Origin: Lonicera japonica
Lineage: Eukaryota; Streptophyta; Magnoliopsida; Dipsacales; Caprifoliaceae
Assembly (NCBI GenBank): GCA_021464415.1
Contig: JAKCWG010000816.1
Location: 210,553 to 274,552 of the forward strand
DNA length: 64,000 bases
Direction of reading: 5' to 3'
This document shows positions 49,140 through 63,063 of this stretch, one piece after another. The notes under the pieces are model-generated. The model ran no database searches. It saw nothing but the letters and a program-made list of their open reading frames with translations, and was not told where the DNA came from. The stretch's first letter is position 1. Every line of letters begins with the position of its first letter. Position numbers and translations under genes: made by a program.

Positions 49140-50170
49140 TAATCACAAGCACTGATTGGAAAACTTGTCCAAAACCTAAGGATACTTGGGATGAAAATGA
49201 TTTGAGTATATCTAAATGGAATGACCAGGGAAGAGTTTATAAATATTTTTAACTGCACTACCTCAAAACATGCGTGGGATATATTACAAGTAGTCCATGA
49301 AAGAACAAATACTGTCAAAAACTCAAAGATTCAATTGTTAACTACCAACTTCGAAAACAATAAAATGTTACATTGAGTTGTTTTTCAGATTTCTATAATC
49401 AGCTGAATGATGCTTGTAATTCATTGTATAACTTACAAGAGCCTATTTAAGAAACAAGAATAATAAATAAAATACTTAGATCTCTCCTCAAAAAGTTTGT
49501 TCCCACGATAACTACAATCGAAGAGAGTGAGGTTTGAATTCATTAAATGACAATGAAATACTAGGTTCTCTTCAAACATTTGAAGCCTACATCCTTAACA
49601 AATACTCATTACCTAAAGAGAAATCTTTTGTGTTTAAAGCTCAAATGACTAAAGTAGATGATGAGCATAAAGAAAAGGATGGGATTGATTCTATCGAGAC
49701 CCAATAGTGGCCAACCTATTCCAATAACTAATAAGAAATATAAAAGGCAAGATGCGAATTTGGGAAATAACTACAAAGTCATAAGGGAAGACTTTAAAAA
49801 AGATGAATGCTCTGAAATCCATAGGTGTAAGCATCGATCATTTGAATGTACTACTCATCTTAATAGGTGTGATGAGAGATGCAAGCCTCACAAGCTATGA
49901 ATGTCATTCAAAACTCTACCTTAAGTGATGTTACATTTGCCACTAGGCTGGAGCTACATCCAACTTCATCAGTCTCTAAGGGTAGTGACGACTCTAAGGA
50001 TGGATCATCTTATAGTATATATATTGCCTCTAAAGATAAGACTGAATCAGATCTTGAAGTGGAATATGATTTAATGCTACATGGTCTGATTAAGGCTAAA
50101 AAGTGTAGCATCATGCTATTGAGAAGGCTAAATGAAAGCGAAAAAAATGTGTTACAACTTCAAAAGTGAA
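49140..50170 (+). pseudogene. copia gag relic
   Basis: Short frames with copia-gag (UBN2-type) features: TSKHAWDILQVVHERT, then FYNQLNDACNSL, then FEAYILNKYSLPKEKS. A degenerate Cys/His zinc-knuckle area follows near 49800-49890, and the usual acidic/serine stretch near 49970-50090. Many stops and frameshifts; no LTR could be assigned. Confidence 0.65.
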
Positions 50171-50299
50171 AAGCTAAAACATAATGATCTCTTTAATCTC
50201 CACCCCTGAACCCTCAACATTTACCCGCAATATGAGTCTTTACCCCTCAAATTGTCTCAACACCAGCCTTTGGCATCATCCCAGACACACCAACAACTT

Positions 50300-51830
50300 T
50301 TGTAGTACTACCATTAATTTCCACCTAATGGTACCTCCTTAGACCCACCATTATCATCATCCCCACCATCCTTATCATGAACCTCACCTAGAACCTCTAT
50401 ATCGTCATTCGGATCCTCGTTATTTGAATATGCTATACCCGTTACCTTACGACTGGGATGAGGTGTCAGACACTCTTTAAATGCTGGGATAACCATAGTT
50501 GTCCCCTAATAAAGTATATATCTCCTCCAAGATCCTCATAGCACTCATACATGACACTGCCACACACACCCTTCGTCTCTCTCATCAAGTACTCATGTGC
50601 GAACTCAGCATATTCGCCATCCCTCAAAAAGTTCCTATGATCAAATCCTTAGCATAATGATGTAATCTCCTCCAATAGCTGGACACCTCAAAATGCAAAA
50701 AGGAACATGCAGGGAATGCTGCCTCATCACCCACTCTCCCAAGTAAAACTCGAAGCCATACTCGTGAGAAAATAATCGCCGAGTTTGGCTACTAGCAAAA
50801 GCCTCCGGACACCCGTGTTTAACCACAATTTTTTTCGAAAGGGACCACTAAACTAGAAATGCAAAAGGAGTTTATAATATTAGGGGGTAAAAATGCAAAA
50901 CACACCAAGATCTACTAAACAAGAAATTTCCTGGTCAGCCTGGAGATCTATCATATTTGCACCACTAAAGTCAGGATTGACATATCGGTAATACCAACTA
51001 CATTCTTATTATGGTAGCACCAAAAATGGGGAAACTCGTCAACAAACTCCCTCCATCATTTCGACTCAACGGGTACCTTCATGAGTTTGCACCAGAAGAC
51101 ACATCTAGAAAATACATGAATATGCAAATATTAGTTATTATAGAAAAATAAGCGACTATAAATGTAGCACTTTATCAAACAAAGATTGGAAAAAAACTTC
51201 CCATAGACAAATAAACCATGATGATACAGTTCCATAAGGCAACAGGTTAGATTTATCGACTTGTACAGAACTAATAATACATAACCTCTGCAAGAAAATG
51301 CAGAAAGTTGATCCAAAAACTAAAGACATGGTAACCACCACAACCGAAAGTTGTCACCTTGTCGTGCATAGAAGTACTCCAAAAAGAATAAGAAAAGGAA
51401 ATAACCAGATAATTATAAGATTTACTAATGGCTCATCTAGACTCTAACAAATTGAGTATACTTCTCCCATATATGCTCCACCATGGCTCTGTATGGGATA
51501 CCGTTTGTTGAGTCTCCAATCTACTGTAGCATCAAGACAAGCTAAAATGATACGCCTCCTAGGATTCGGAGAAAGACGGTAAATGGTAAGCCCGTTAACT
51601 TAAATACATCCTCCTACATTAAAGTCATCTCCCCCAGCTCCAATGGAAGGTATGTATTTTATCCAACCATCGCTCACCAAATGTCATCAGCAAGCTGGCC
51701 TACTGTTGAATCTCACAAAGTAACACATTTGTCAGCAAATCGAAGGGTTTCGATCGTAAAAATTCTTTCATTGGGAACATTTAGTCCTCTATAAGGGTGT
51801 CTTTCCAAAATTAGATATAATTACATTATC
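50300..51830 (-). pseudogene. Relic of a plant-mobile-domain (MAIN-like) gene
   Basis: Minus-strand frames contain the plant mobile domain signature LELGEMTLM followed by EDVFKLTGLPFT (about 51570-51660), then TNGIPYRAMVEHIWEKY (about 51460-51520). Further fragments extend to about 50314. These domains are common in host MAIN-like genes and in MULE and other transposons. Interrupted by many stops. Host or transposon origin cannot be decided here. Confidence 0.6.
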
Positions 51831-52145
51831 ACTATTTTCTGAATAAGTTTTTTTTAACTAAGGGATTGTTTACAGTATTTTCTAAAAATCTTATTATGCA
51901 CAGGAAATCGTCAAACCCACTAATTGCATGCATACATATAATATTTTACAAACATAAATAACATACATACTATAGTTTTAAAAATTAAAAACTAAGAATT
52001 GAAGTTTATACAGGTACGACAACGAATCTCGTGTGCTGAAGAAGGCTCCATCAGTAGCCACTCTCAACCCTCTAGCAATGGCAATGTCGGTTAATCTCGA
52101 TACATTAATCTCTATAGGCAATCACCCACTCCCATTGGTTGAACA
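51831..52145. other. Unassigned AT-rich DNA
   Basis: Nothing recognised between the plant-mobile-domain relic and the ~1-kb repeat. Confidence 0.4.
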
Positions 52146-53130
52146 CTGTGAGAACCTGCATTCTCGAATCCAAGTCCTTATGGGCGACGATTCCATTTTA
52201 TTGAAAGAAGAAGGGTTTTTGTTTCAAAAATTGATTTAAAACGAATCAGAGTCGCCAATTTGTTTTATTAAATAAACAAAAGTTTCATGTAAAATAGATA
52301 TATTTGTTAACTAAATATCCTCTCATACATTATTTATGCGAAACCAGATGAATCGAAAGGTTCGGGAATTAAGTTAAGAGCTGAAAATATATTAGGCACC
52401 TAATTTTCCTTTTCAATCTCTTAAGTAGGATAGGCGCGAGTTATAATTCACCTCTTGCATGCTATTACTATTACTTTACAGCTTTCTATGTTTACTTTGA
52501 GAAACGGGATTGGGATGGGGTGAAAGCGATATGTCTCCTAGTTCACCAAGGCTTTTGGAAATAAGTGTGTTGTGATCGAGAAATATGTTTTGATAATACT
52601 AAATGTGATAAAAATAAGTGATTTTATAAAGATTTGGGCTATTAAAAAACTGATACAGTGTGGAATCTTGTATTCGATGTAATATGAGGCAAGTTAACCA
52701 GTGGTACACCATAGTCTATTATTTAAACAGGTATAGATGGCAATAGTGTTCTCATTATCGAGAATTCATCATGTATGCACCACAATCTATGAATTAGATA
52801 GGATATATAGTGATAATCAATTCCAAAGTAAAACAGTATCGCCAATCCATGATTTTGAAAATGTAAGAAAGTATTAATACTATTATTGAAACAAGATTAC
52901 GGCTTATTACACGTCTTTGGTTTTGTAAAATAATTTGAAAAGAAGTTTTGAAAAGCTATTAAGTTAGTAATTATGTAGACAATAGTTTGAATTATAAAGA
53001 CAGATAATTAAATAAAAGAAACGAGAGAAGATTATACATAAACCTTCTTGGAGGGAGAGCATATAGGTCTTTTGGTGTATACCACAAGATCCCAGTGCTT
53101 ATTGATGAAAAATATGAATGGAGGGGGTCT
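52146..53130 (+). mobile_element. LTR-retrotransposon fragment, right copy of the ~1-kb repeat
   Basis: Direct, diverged copy of 43617-44640 with the same order of words. The two copies flank 7.5 kb containing a solo LTR and two relics. Confidence 0.55.
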
Positions 53131-55020
53131 ATCTATAGCTGTACAGTCCTTGAAAGCCATAAAAAGAGCTTGTAACATGGAATATAGTGAGTGATTGATC
53201 CCAAAAATTGCATTTATAATCCCTCAAACTGGGCTCAATTAGCTTATTGATACTGCCTAAAACCTATAAATTCAGTTTATGTATGAAAAGAAGGCACTGC
53301 ATTGTACTTCTATATTTCTAAGCCATTTTATAGGCCTCAAGTGGTTAAGCAACTGAGGTTGGATGCAAGAAAGAAGGTTGAATGCGAAAAAGTGCAAGAA
53401 GAAGGCTCGAAGAAATCAGTACCCATTCCGAGGCCCGAGGCAAGGAAAGGTATGCAAACTACCCCCAATGCACTAGTAAGAAAAGAATAAATCATTCCCC
53501 AAGCATGATTGAAGTGAATGCAAGTGTCCAAGAGTGATTCCAGTAAAAAAGAAGCTCAATTAAATTGATTTCAGAAGTTTTCGAGCAAATTGAGAACTAG
53601 AGGAGGCAAGGACCCGACTATGGATGGCCTGATGCATATGACGAAAAGTATGCTCAAAGGATGAGTATTTTTTTTTGCTTTATGTTTAGATCCCGTAGGC
53701 CTAGATTTTTACTGTTTGGGAGGTGTTTGCATTTTATGTACTTCATTTCGAAATTATTTGCTTTATATATATATGTTTTGTTCAGATGAAATGTGATGCT
53801 CCAGTTGTTTTTTTTTTTTTAATTTATAGAATCATCTTCTTACATATATTTCATTTCACTAATTGTTTATCTAGATCCATTATGTGAAGCTATATAGATA
53901 CATATCTCACACTTGACACCAATTTTGTCAATTATTCCTCTCCAATAGATAAAACATCATCTCAAGACAGGAGTCTGGATGATTTGCCTATGTTAGGACC
54001 AGATACAAATCCCCCTTACCACCGTAATCTGAACATTTCACTAGCCTTGAATTTGTTTGAGAGCCTGGTGGGTAATAATCAGTTTACTTGTGAGCCGTTA
54101 GCATTTCGAGAGAAGCTGCTTGATGATGATGTTCAGTATGAGGATGACGAGGATAACTACATTGACATCGATGTTGAGATGGCGAGTAAGACAAAGCTAT
54201 CTGTAAAAGAGGATTTTGATCCTTCTATGGTTAAAGAATGTGAATATGATTAGAAATCTGATTCATCCGAGGATTCTGATTTCGAAAGTAGTAGTGATGA
54301 GTCTGATGATTCTGATGAGTATAACAGGGAGGGTGTTAGCAATAACAATTTAAGCTGGTGGTCTGATTCATATGACGAAGATCAAATGATGACATACAAG
54401 AAAGCGAAGAGAGCATTCTTCCCAATTAAAGAGACCATTGATGTAAAGACTCCATATCACTTACATCCACAGGATCAGAAGTTAGTGCGAGATGATATAT
54501 TCTTATTCATGTATCCAAAAGTGGACAACGAGGCTTAAAGAAAGAGGATGGCGGGTAGAATGGTCCGTTCGATATTCTATAAAGGCGAGTTGAGAATCAT
54601 AAGGCATGCGGAATTTGGTTGGAACTTTTGAGATCGTGGGTATCACAATTTTTGTAGGGCTCAGCCTCCGCCTGGATCATAGGTAGAACTAAAGGTAAGC
54701 AAGGTAAGTAGTAAAGTAATTTAGGATTTTTCTCTATTTCTTTTTTGTTTATTTTTTGGTTTTGGTAGATTTGATGTTGCTAACATACATATTTTAGAGA
54801 GTTTAAGTCGCTCACAGGTATATGTTTCCTATTTTCATTTATTTCAGTCCTTTGTATCCATGCTTTTTTACTTATTTTGTAACATTGGGGACAATGTTAG
54901 ATTTTAGTAGAGGGAGGAAAACCTGTAGTCAATTTTTTTCGAAAAGCTTGTATGCAAGTAAGTCAGGAGAGTCTTTTTACATTTTTTTCGTTTTCGTTCT
55001 TTAAAGTTTTTCAAATAAAT
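53131..55020 (+). pseudogene. Probable 3' coding fragment and polypurine tract of an old Ty3-type element
   Basis: The frame 53984-54253, read on past one TAG to about 54540, gives an acidic protein rich in Asp/Ser (EDDEDNYIDIDVEM, then SSEDSDFESSSDESDDSDEY) that I cannot assign. Near 54880-54930 the words ACATTGGGGACAATGTTAG and AGAGGGAGGAAAA resemble the 3' noncoding/polypurine area of large plant Ty3 elements. The retroelement origin is an inference from that. Confidence 0.35.
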
Positions 55021-55468
55021 AAATAAATAATAATCTGAGATTGCAAGTTTAAGTCATTCCATCTAGTTCTATTTTGCTTTCTCTGATTGGGCGATGAAGT
55101 ATTCATGAATTGATTTAGTATATGGTGTAGTATTAGATAAACTAGAGAAGTTTATTAATCTTCTTGTAGTTCAAAAGACACATGCTAAGTTCAATCTATT
55201 TGTCATTTCATTTGCCCACGCACGCAAATTTATTATTTATATTTACGCTATGTCGTATTTTGAATGCATGGAGACTGCTATTTCTCTTGTATATCTCTCG
55301 CTAATGTATAACTAAATCAGTTTAAGTCCTTGCTAAGCCATTTGAGAGAGAATCTATGCATGATAAAAGATTTTGGGATAAGACTTGAACCTTAATCGTG
55401 AATTTTATGGGTATATTCACTGGAAACACTCACGAGACACAACTAGTCCTACTTTTGGAGAGCTAGGG
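55021..55468. other. Unassigned AT-rich DNA
   Basis: No gene or repeat recognised. Confidence 0.4.
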
Positions 55469-58002
55469 TGTGACACTCCGAATCCCGTTATGAGGTCTAG
55501 GCCTTTGGGATCCAATTAATCACGGTGTCGTATGCGATGGCGGGTCTAAAATACATGACGTGAGACTGATATAATTTAAATTATCATACAAGGCCACATT
55601 TTCAGAAAATTTCATCATGTGGAGTTTGCATTTTCAATAAAACCAAACCTGTAAATATGAAAATAAAGTTTATCTAAAATTCTAACTCCACACCTTAAAG
55701 TCAAATGAAAATCAATAAACCAATATAAGGCAATTCCTCCAATGATGTCCAAAAGTTAATAAAAGGACTTTACAAATCATATGAATTGAAATTACTACAA
55801 TTTAATAATACAAACAGTACTAATGGTGATAAATATATATAATTCCTAAGTTACAAGTCGTCCTCGGACGACTACATCCATTTATGGTCATCCGATGGTC
55901 TAATCCGTACTCGTGTCGTCCCAAAGAAGTACCTGCAAAGCTGTTGAAAAATGGGAGTGAGCCAAACATGGGCTCAGTGGAAACTATAAGGTTTGTGTAT
56001 ACAAAATAAATTCTGAAACCATGCATGCGATGATGATTCATAATGAAAGTAGTTTTGTTATGATCATGCATATATATATATACCATTTCTATACTCTTTA
56101 TAAATATCTATATATATATATGCAATGAAAACCATTTTTTTTATTGCAATGCATATTAAGTACTATCCCATCCTTGAAAACATGAGAAAACAAGTATCCA
56201 AAAGTATTGCCAAGTTATACGTAATCGAAATAACTAAGGTATATACATTTTCAAAGTATGATAAACCAAAATATGGAAATAAATCATACAAATAAAGGCA
56301 TAAGAGAATTATAGTCGTAAAACAAACATAGGCACTAATCTCTTTTAACAACTCATCCCGTATCCACATCTAACATCTGGGATTTTACTCTATACTGCAC
56401 TGCGATCCGAATCTAAGCCCCCAAGGCTAGGGTATGCAGTCCCCAAGGCTGGGTCCCCCGTGGACCACCTAGATGGTGTAGGGTATGCCGCATCATGGGG
56501 TCCCTCTACGAATCATAGAGTACGCCGCTCTGACAGCGGGATCCCTCTACACGGACCAGGGTATGTAACCGCCAGGGCTAGGTCAACCCCATTGACCATT
56601 AGTGCCTTAAGAATCAAAATAATAATAGAAAAAGTATTCTTAAAAGAATAGACTAATAAGAAGTATGCGTCACACACATACATACATATACGTATCATAT
56701 ATATCTTAAGAGTATTTCTGTCTACCAAAGGCTCATCCGTACTCAAAATAACATGATATATGATAGTAGTAGATATCAGATAAATTATAGATATCAATCA
56801 AATATGTACTTAAAATATGCATATATCACATATACATAGATATCTCAAGTATATCTCATCTCAGATGAGACACGTATGTGTTGTATGGATAACCAAAATC
56901 CTTACCGATGTTAAGTACGTAGAATTAATGACCATAAGAATTACTTCAATGTGGGATATTTAATATAGACACGCCATTAGGGATTAATACCATTATTCAA
57001 TTATATCCACGTGCGACTTGGATAATTCCACCAAATGAATTGGGATTTTGTGAAATAGTGTAGGTGTGCTGTGGATATAATCTTCATATTCTTTGGTAGC
57101 TAATGTAGACATCAACCCACCATTTACTAAGTATGTTGATATGTTCGAAAATAAGATTATTGCTAAATTCATGGTTCCTACCAAAGTTATGGTATTAACA
57201 ATCTAATGGCCTCTATATATATTCCATACACCTTTTGCAAATATACTATACACATATCCCATCTCACATACTAATTAGAGACACACATTCAAAACTCCGC
57301 ATCCCCGTACATGGTCATTAATTAAGCTTATTAATTCATAAATAAGTTTCCTTATATATATACCACCTAAGTGTATATACATATATAAGTGAGCAATAAT
57401 ATATATGTATATATATATTCATGGATTTTCACGCACCAAGTTTGTATCTAGTGTAGCCTTTCATTCTTAGCTCGCAACATGATGCATATAACCCTTATAC
57501 GACACATACGCGCATACGCGCTATTATGCTTCACCTAGGGCTTGCAACATCCTACACATACAATGTATATACTATAATAATCATAAAATAATAATAAAAG
57601 TATGAAGAATTCAAGTAACATAATCTCAATTTACGAAGTCAACCCCCATGTATGTATTTAACCACCCATTACTAAGAAAACTTTCATCTTTTACTTTGAA
57701 ACGTTGATTAAACATATAATAATTGAAAACAAGTTAGGATACTAGTGTTCCCACCTCTAATAAGCCGCTAATCGAAACTTTCAAAAGCCGGATCGAATCA
57801 CAACCCACTGAATCGCTAGGCCCCCAATTTTCAAGCTCCAAGCCCTAGAAATGATGGAACAATGGAATGAAGAGGAAGATGAAGAGGATGCGGATTTTGT
57901 GGGACGTTATGAATCTTGGTAAATCACCAACACAAATCCCTCTTAAGAATTATCTCACGTCTCTCTTATTCTCTATCAAAAAAGAAGGAAAAGGAAGAAG
58001 AA
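55469..58002 (-). mobile_element. Inverted LTR fragment of the long gypsy-LTR family
   Basis: Begins TGTGACACTCCGAATCCCGT, the complement of the 3' end of the solo LTR at 645-4222, and includes the GGTGTCGTATGCGATGGCGG block. Repeated CCCCAAGGCTGGGT-type words at 56420-56590 are the counterpart of the short internal repeats of other copies. It stops at 58002, where the next copy begins, so its U3 end is missing. Confidence 0.65.
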
Positions 58003-58340
58003 TGTGACGCCTCGAATCCTGTTAAGAGAATTTAACCTCTGGGACCCGGTTAATCACGGTGTCGTACGCGATGACGGGTGTGAGTTATAAAAGAAAATTT
58101 AGTAAAGTCCATTTAGAAAAATTTCGGCATGAAGAGGTTGTAAAATGCGATATCCGCTCTGTAAATAAAAATAAAAAGAACAACCTCTGTTCAATCATTT
58201 CACAGTCAACCACTTAATAAAAATACTCCTCATCTAATACACTTTATCAAAGTCCGTTTAAGTATAAGATTATATAACAGTCCCAAATCCTTTTAAATAA
58301 ATACAAGTGTCTTAAAGTGTAATATAAAAGCTTCAATGGC
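58003..58340 (-). mobile_element. Inverted LTR terminal fragment
   Basis: Begins TGTGACGCCTCGAATCCTGT and carries GGTGTCGTACGCGATGACGG. Homology to the LTR family fades by about 58330. Confidence 0.6.
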
Positions 58341-59666
58341 ATTGTGGGAAGGATTAATTTCGGAAATGGAAGAAGAAAAAAAAACATAAAATGCTTGCCA
58401 CGACACATGATGTGTCATGGGAAGCAATAGCATTGGACGATATATCATCTATCGTGGGAATGATTAAAATGGTGCCCCGACACATGATAAATCGTGCAAG
58501 CTAAATTTAGCTTTCTCCCAATGCAACTTTAATTTATTGATAGTGTAAATATACCTTTTTAACTTACCCACTCAAGATGGCCTAATACGTTTCTTTGAGG
58601 TTCCGTATAAAAGATGAATTCTCTCACTAAAACCAAAGACTCAATTATGAACTTTACTGATACTCCCACCTGTTTGGCATATGTTAAATCAAATTCCACA
58701 AACAAAATGAGATTGTTGACCTGCCAAGTTTTTCCCAGTCATCTTCCTTTGCTGAGTGGGCTTTGCTTTTTAACACTTAAAAGTCCATTATACAGTAGAT
58801 ATAACACTCTTAAGAGTAGAAATGTAGAATCAAATAAGAAAGATTACAGTTTTTGAAGGAGTCCATTGATGGAAGCTTTGACAGCAAATGAAAGAGTAGT
58901 TGTTGCTGCTGTGTTTGCTCTGCCATTATCTTGTGTTGGTTTTGAGCTTGTAAAGAAAGGAGATGGGTGATTTCGTTCAATGGAGGTTGATTGAGTTATA
59001 GTGTGGGAGCACTAGAAACCTGCTGAAATTTTGCAGGAGAATTGTTTTCTGCCATTACTTGCTGTGGGGAGGGATGTGCAAGGTTGGACTGTTGGGTATT
59101 GTGATTGGTGGCCCGTGGTTGTTTTGAATTTGCTGGGATATTCATCATTGATGCCACAAAATTAAAATCTTAAGTTTTTATAAAATTTTAGAGGAGAGAG
59201 ATTAGAGAGAATTTTCTACTTTCTCTCTCTAGAAACATTTTGCTTTTCATCCCACAGTTTTGGAGAGTAATGGTGCAACTTCAATCACACAGGAAAATAG
59301 TGATAATATGCAAGCACAGGCAATTGACAAAGGAGAAAATGAGTTTGCTATCATTTCCATCTCAAATCTTCCTTTTGAGGAAAGTTCTGTTGAAAAACAA
59401 TCAAAAAAGGCATACTCAAATGTTCTTGATGCAGGCCTAAGGAAAGTGTTACAGAAGCAAATAGCAATAAACAACAATGTTATTTTGGTTGATGAAGAAG
59501 TGTAGAAGAAAAGTGGTGATATCTTTCCTTCTTTCGCTGGACATTGTTCTATGAATAGCGCTCCGGCGGTTAACAGCAGCACAGTGCCAGTGGTGGGGTT
59601 ACAAGAGGTTGATGATGACTTGATTGCTGAACCTCATAATCTTTCTCCCACTAGACAAAGCAATGG
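58341..59666. other. Unassigned region, possible retroelement ORF remnant
   Basis: A palindromic word GACACATGATGTGTC lies near 58400. Short frames at 59260-59505 (ESNGATSITQENSDNMQAQA) and 59551-59787 are Gln/Asn-rich and could be exons or a LINE/retroelement ORF1 remnant. No domain is recognisable and I do not call a gene. Confidence 0.3.
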
Positions 59667-61589
59667 TGTGACACACCGAATATCATTAAGAGGTTTATTC
59701 ATCCAAAATTCGTTTAATCAAGGAGCCGTACGGCAACGGTTGGTGATACGTATGAAAAATACAACCTCCAAGAACTTTTTCTCATAAAGCCATAGTTAAA
59801 ACCACATTGAGTTTAAAACTTCTTTTTACAAAATTCCGGCATGTGGAGTCCGTATTCTCAATAAACCAACCTGTGAATAGTAATACTAAATTTCATACAA
59901 ACTTTTCTCATTCAATCACAATATAAATCAACTCCACATATAAAACATTTTATTAAAATTCCATTTGAAATATAGAGTACATCAAAAGCGAAGTCCAGTT
60001 CTTATCGTACACATATACATTTACATATAATCCAATTTATATACAACTCAGTCCTTATCGTAAGGACTAGAAATAGTCGGTACTTCAAAGGTATTTATAA
60101 TATAGAATCACGTGCCACCCCAAAATCGCACCTAAAAAACTGTCTGGAAACGGGAGTGAGCCAAAACCAGGCTTGTGGGAACTAATATAAGTTTTATATA
60201 GAAAATACATGCTGGAAGGAACATGCGCGTACAATTTTATACAAAATAAGACTTTAGATATTAGCAATGTTCCATATAATATAAATAATGCAATGCAAGG
60301 CACCCATAGCATGTCGAACCTAACTGCTAGGATATCTATCTTAGTATTTGGATGCTACCCGAACGACCTAAGTGAGTCCTACCTCTTCAGCCCGCTTATA
60401 ACTTGTGTCCATGAAGCTCATGGTTTAACAAGGTAGTATAATATATATATATATGTGTGTGTGTGTATCATGTAACTAAGGTCATTAGCTTCTTAAGGTT
60501 CGTTATGCTATGGCAATTATTAGTTTCTACAATACTCATTCACATCATAATACTCATCATTTAGTATTTCAACTAGAGATATAATTGCAACAATAATCAT
60601 AACAATAATCAAGTAAGGGTCAACATCCTCATATCTCTAGTATAATGCCCCAAACTTACACCCCACGGTCACTAGGCTTAGAGCATTGGTTCCCGAAGGA
60701 CCCCAAGCTTTAAACTAATCATATCTCCTCCAAGTGAGTGAACCGCCCAGGGACTCGGTCCTTACTTGTAATTCATTTGGAGATAAACCCACGCAAGACA
60801 TTTTTCCAGGGACAACACTCCAAATACTTAACAAAAAGAACACCTATACAAGTACGTTCCTTCGAGGATGGAACTACCTTAGGATCTTTCACCTAAGTGT
60901 AGGGCTACTACTTCCTGAGACACACAATCCCGTTGATAGAGACACATGAACTAATCCGCAAGCCAGGAAAGCTATTAAACGCAGGACTATGAATACTCAT
61001 CCGCGGGAAGGTAATATACATCAATATGATAACATAACAGGCGGCTACCACCGCACTGTACTGGGTAGCCCTTTCCTTATCCACTTTAGGTGGCTCCACT
61101 CCAGTTACAATGAGTACCGGTACTCAATCATAGCGGCTCCAACTGCTGCGGCTACAACCGCACCCAATGGGCTATAACCCAATAATAAGGTAGGGCTACA
61201 ACCCTCCCTGGTAAGGCTACAACCTTACAATCAATGTCCACATAGATAGTTAGCCAAAACATCAATCAAGAACATGTATGTACAACATAGATGTCCTAAC
61301 ATCATTATCAATATCATTCTACCATGTGTGATCACATCAACATCAATATATCCATTTCATCATTGATATATATATATATATCACAAGCCCACATAATCTA
61401 TCACACGTGTAGAAATCAACATAAAGGTTAAACATGTCATTCAGATGGCATGGAGAATTAAATTCATTTATTTAGCCTTATCGTAATATCAATAATCAAG
61501 TCTTATGACCAGTAAAATTCTTATTGCTTCCTCCCGATTATGAACGTATTTTATAAGCTTAACTAAAGCCATATAAGTTTAATTATTCA
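59667..61589 (-). mobile_element. Inverted LTR fragment close to the solo LTR at 645-4222
   Basis: Begins TGTGACACACCGAAT. From about 60480 to 61560 it is closely related to the reverse complement of about 2400-3480 of the first solo LTR, including the GGCTACAACC repeats and CACTTGGAGGAG-type words. Truncated on the right at the CACTA-type end. Confidence 0.75.
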
Positions 61590-62480
61590 CACTACACCAA
61601 AAAATTAAATTAATAACGACTCATTTTTCTCATTTGTAACGGTCGAAGTCCATTATTAGCCCGCAACATCCGAAGTTCGTTACTAAATTTAATAAAACTG
61701 TAACTTAATTTAATTAATAAAATTGGCTTTATCTTTTGAGATAATGGGTTATAAGGCCTCGCTCCATAATGTTTTATAACTCTAAGGACGGACTCATATT
61801 TTATAAAGGAAAGTAGTACGAATTTCATAATTTGGTTTTACAATAAAGATACTTTTCATAATATTAATTCATTTTAAGGAAAATGGTAAGTGTTAATGGA
61901 CAAATATACCCCTAAAATAAACATCTTATAACTCTTTCCATGAACAATATTCTTGTTTTGAGTGTGGAGATAACAACACATATAGTGAACAAGAAAGAAA
62001 AAGAAATTTTGAGTCTTGACTGAAGGAAGAACCTTTATTCCATATCTACATTAAAGAAAATATACTTCTTTCTCATTTATTTTATCTTTCTCTCTCTATT
62101 TTACAATTTTTCATCATTATACTAGTGGTTGATTTAATGTTTATGGTTTCCCCTGGAGCACCGTTCCCATCTCTCTGTTTTTTGTTTCTTCGGCAAATGC
62201 AATCGTAAAACATATATAACTTTTGATCGAACTGTTGAATTTGGCTAATTTTTGGATATGTTGTTCGGAAGACAAAGTTAGTATAATCGCACGAAAAATT
62301 AAGAAGATCAGAGGTTGTTTTACTATCAAAATCGACTAATTTCGACAGCCCAGCGGGATTTGAAAAAAAATATGATCGTAAGTCTTTTTTTTTTACGAAC
62401 CCTACGTCAATCCATATATATACCTAAATAAATTAAGTAGATGTTGATCTCATCAATTTTGTTGATCTCTGTTTTGTAAT
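61590..62480 (+). mobile_element. Possible CACTA transposon end
   Basis: CACTACACCAAAAAATTAA at 61590 is the classical start of a CACTA (En/Spm) terminal inverted repeat, and it falls exactly where homology to the LTR stops. AACGACTC-like subterminal words follow. The opposite end is not in the window, so the extent is unknown. Confidence 0.5.
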
Positions 62481-63063
62481 GGTGCTAAAATCATTTTAGC
62501 ACCTTCTAGTTTGTTGTCCAAGTGGTGCTAGATTATGGTTGTTGTTTAGAAGGTGCTAAATGAATTTAGCACCTTCTGGTTGTTGTTCAGAAGGTGCTAA
62601 ATGAATTTAGCACCTTCTGGTTGTTGTCCAGGTGGTGCTAAATGCATTTAGTACCTTCTGGTTATGGTGCTAAATGCATTTAACACCTTCTGGTTGTTTA
62701 GGTTGTGGTGCTAAATGTATTTAGCACCTTCTGGTTGCTGTCCAGGGGGTACTAAATGTATTTAGCACCTTCTGGTTATGGTGCTAAATGCATTTTGCAC
62801 CAAATGCATTTAGCACCTTCTAGTGGTTGTCCAGGGGTGCTAAATGCATTTAGCACCTTCTAGTTGCTAGATGCATTTAGCACCATGATGTGTATAATTG
62901 AATAGGGTGCTAAAATAATTTTAGCACCATGAATTTTGTTGTTCACTGTTTTGTATTGGTGCTAAAACAGATTTAGCACCATTGGTACTAACACCATTTT
63001 AGCAGCATTGGTGCTAAAATAAACTTAGTACTAAAACTGATTTTGTACTAATGTTTTAGCACC
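62481..63063. repeat. Hairpin minisatellite, TGCTAAATGCATTTAGCA core
   Basis: About a dozen irregular units of 25-45 bp. Each contains GGTGCTAAA joined through a 2-6-base centre to its inverse TTTAGCACC, followed by spacers such as TTCTGGTTGTTGTCCAG. Many cores are perfect palindromes of over 20 bp. Noncoding. Confidence 0.9.
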
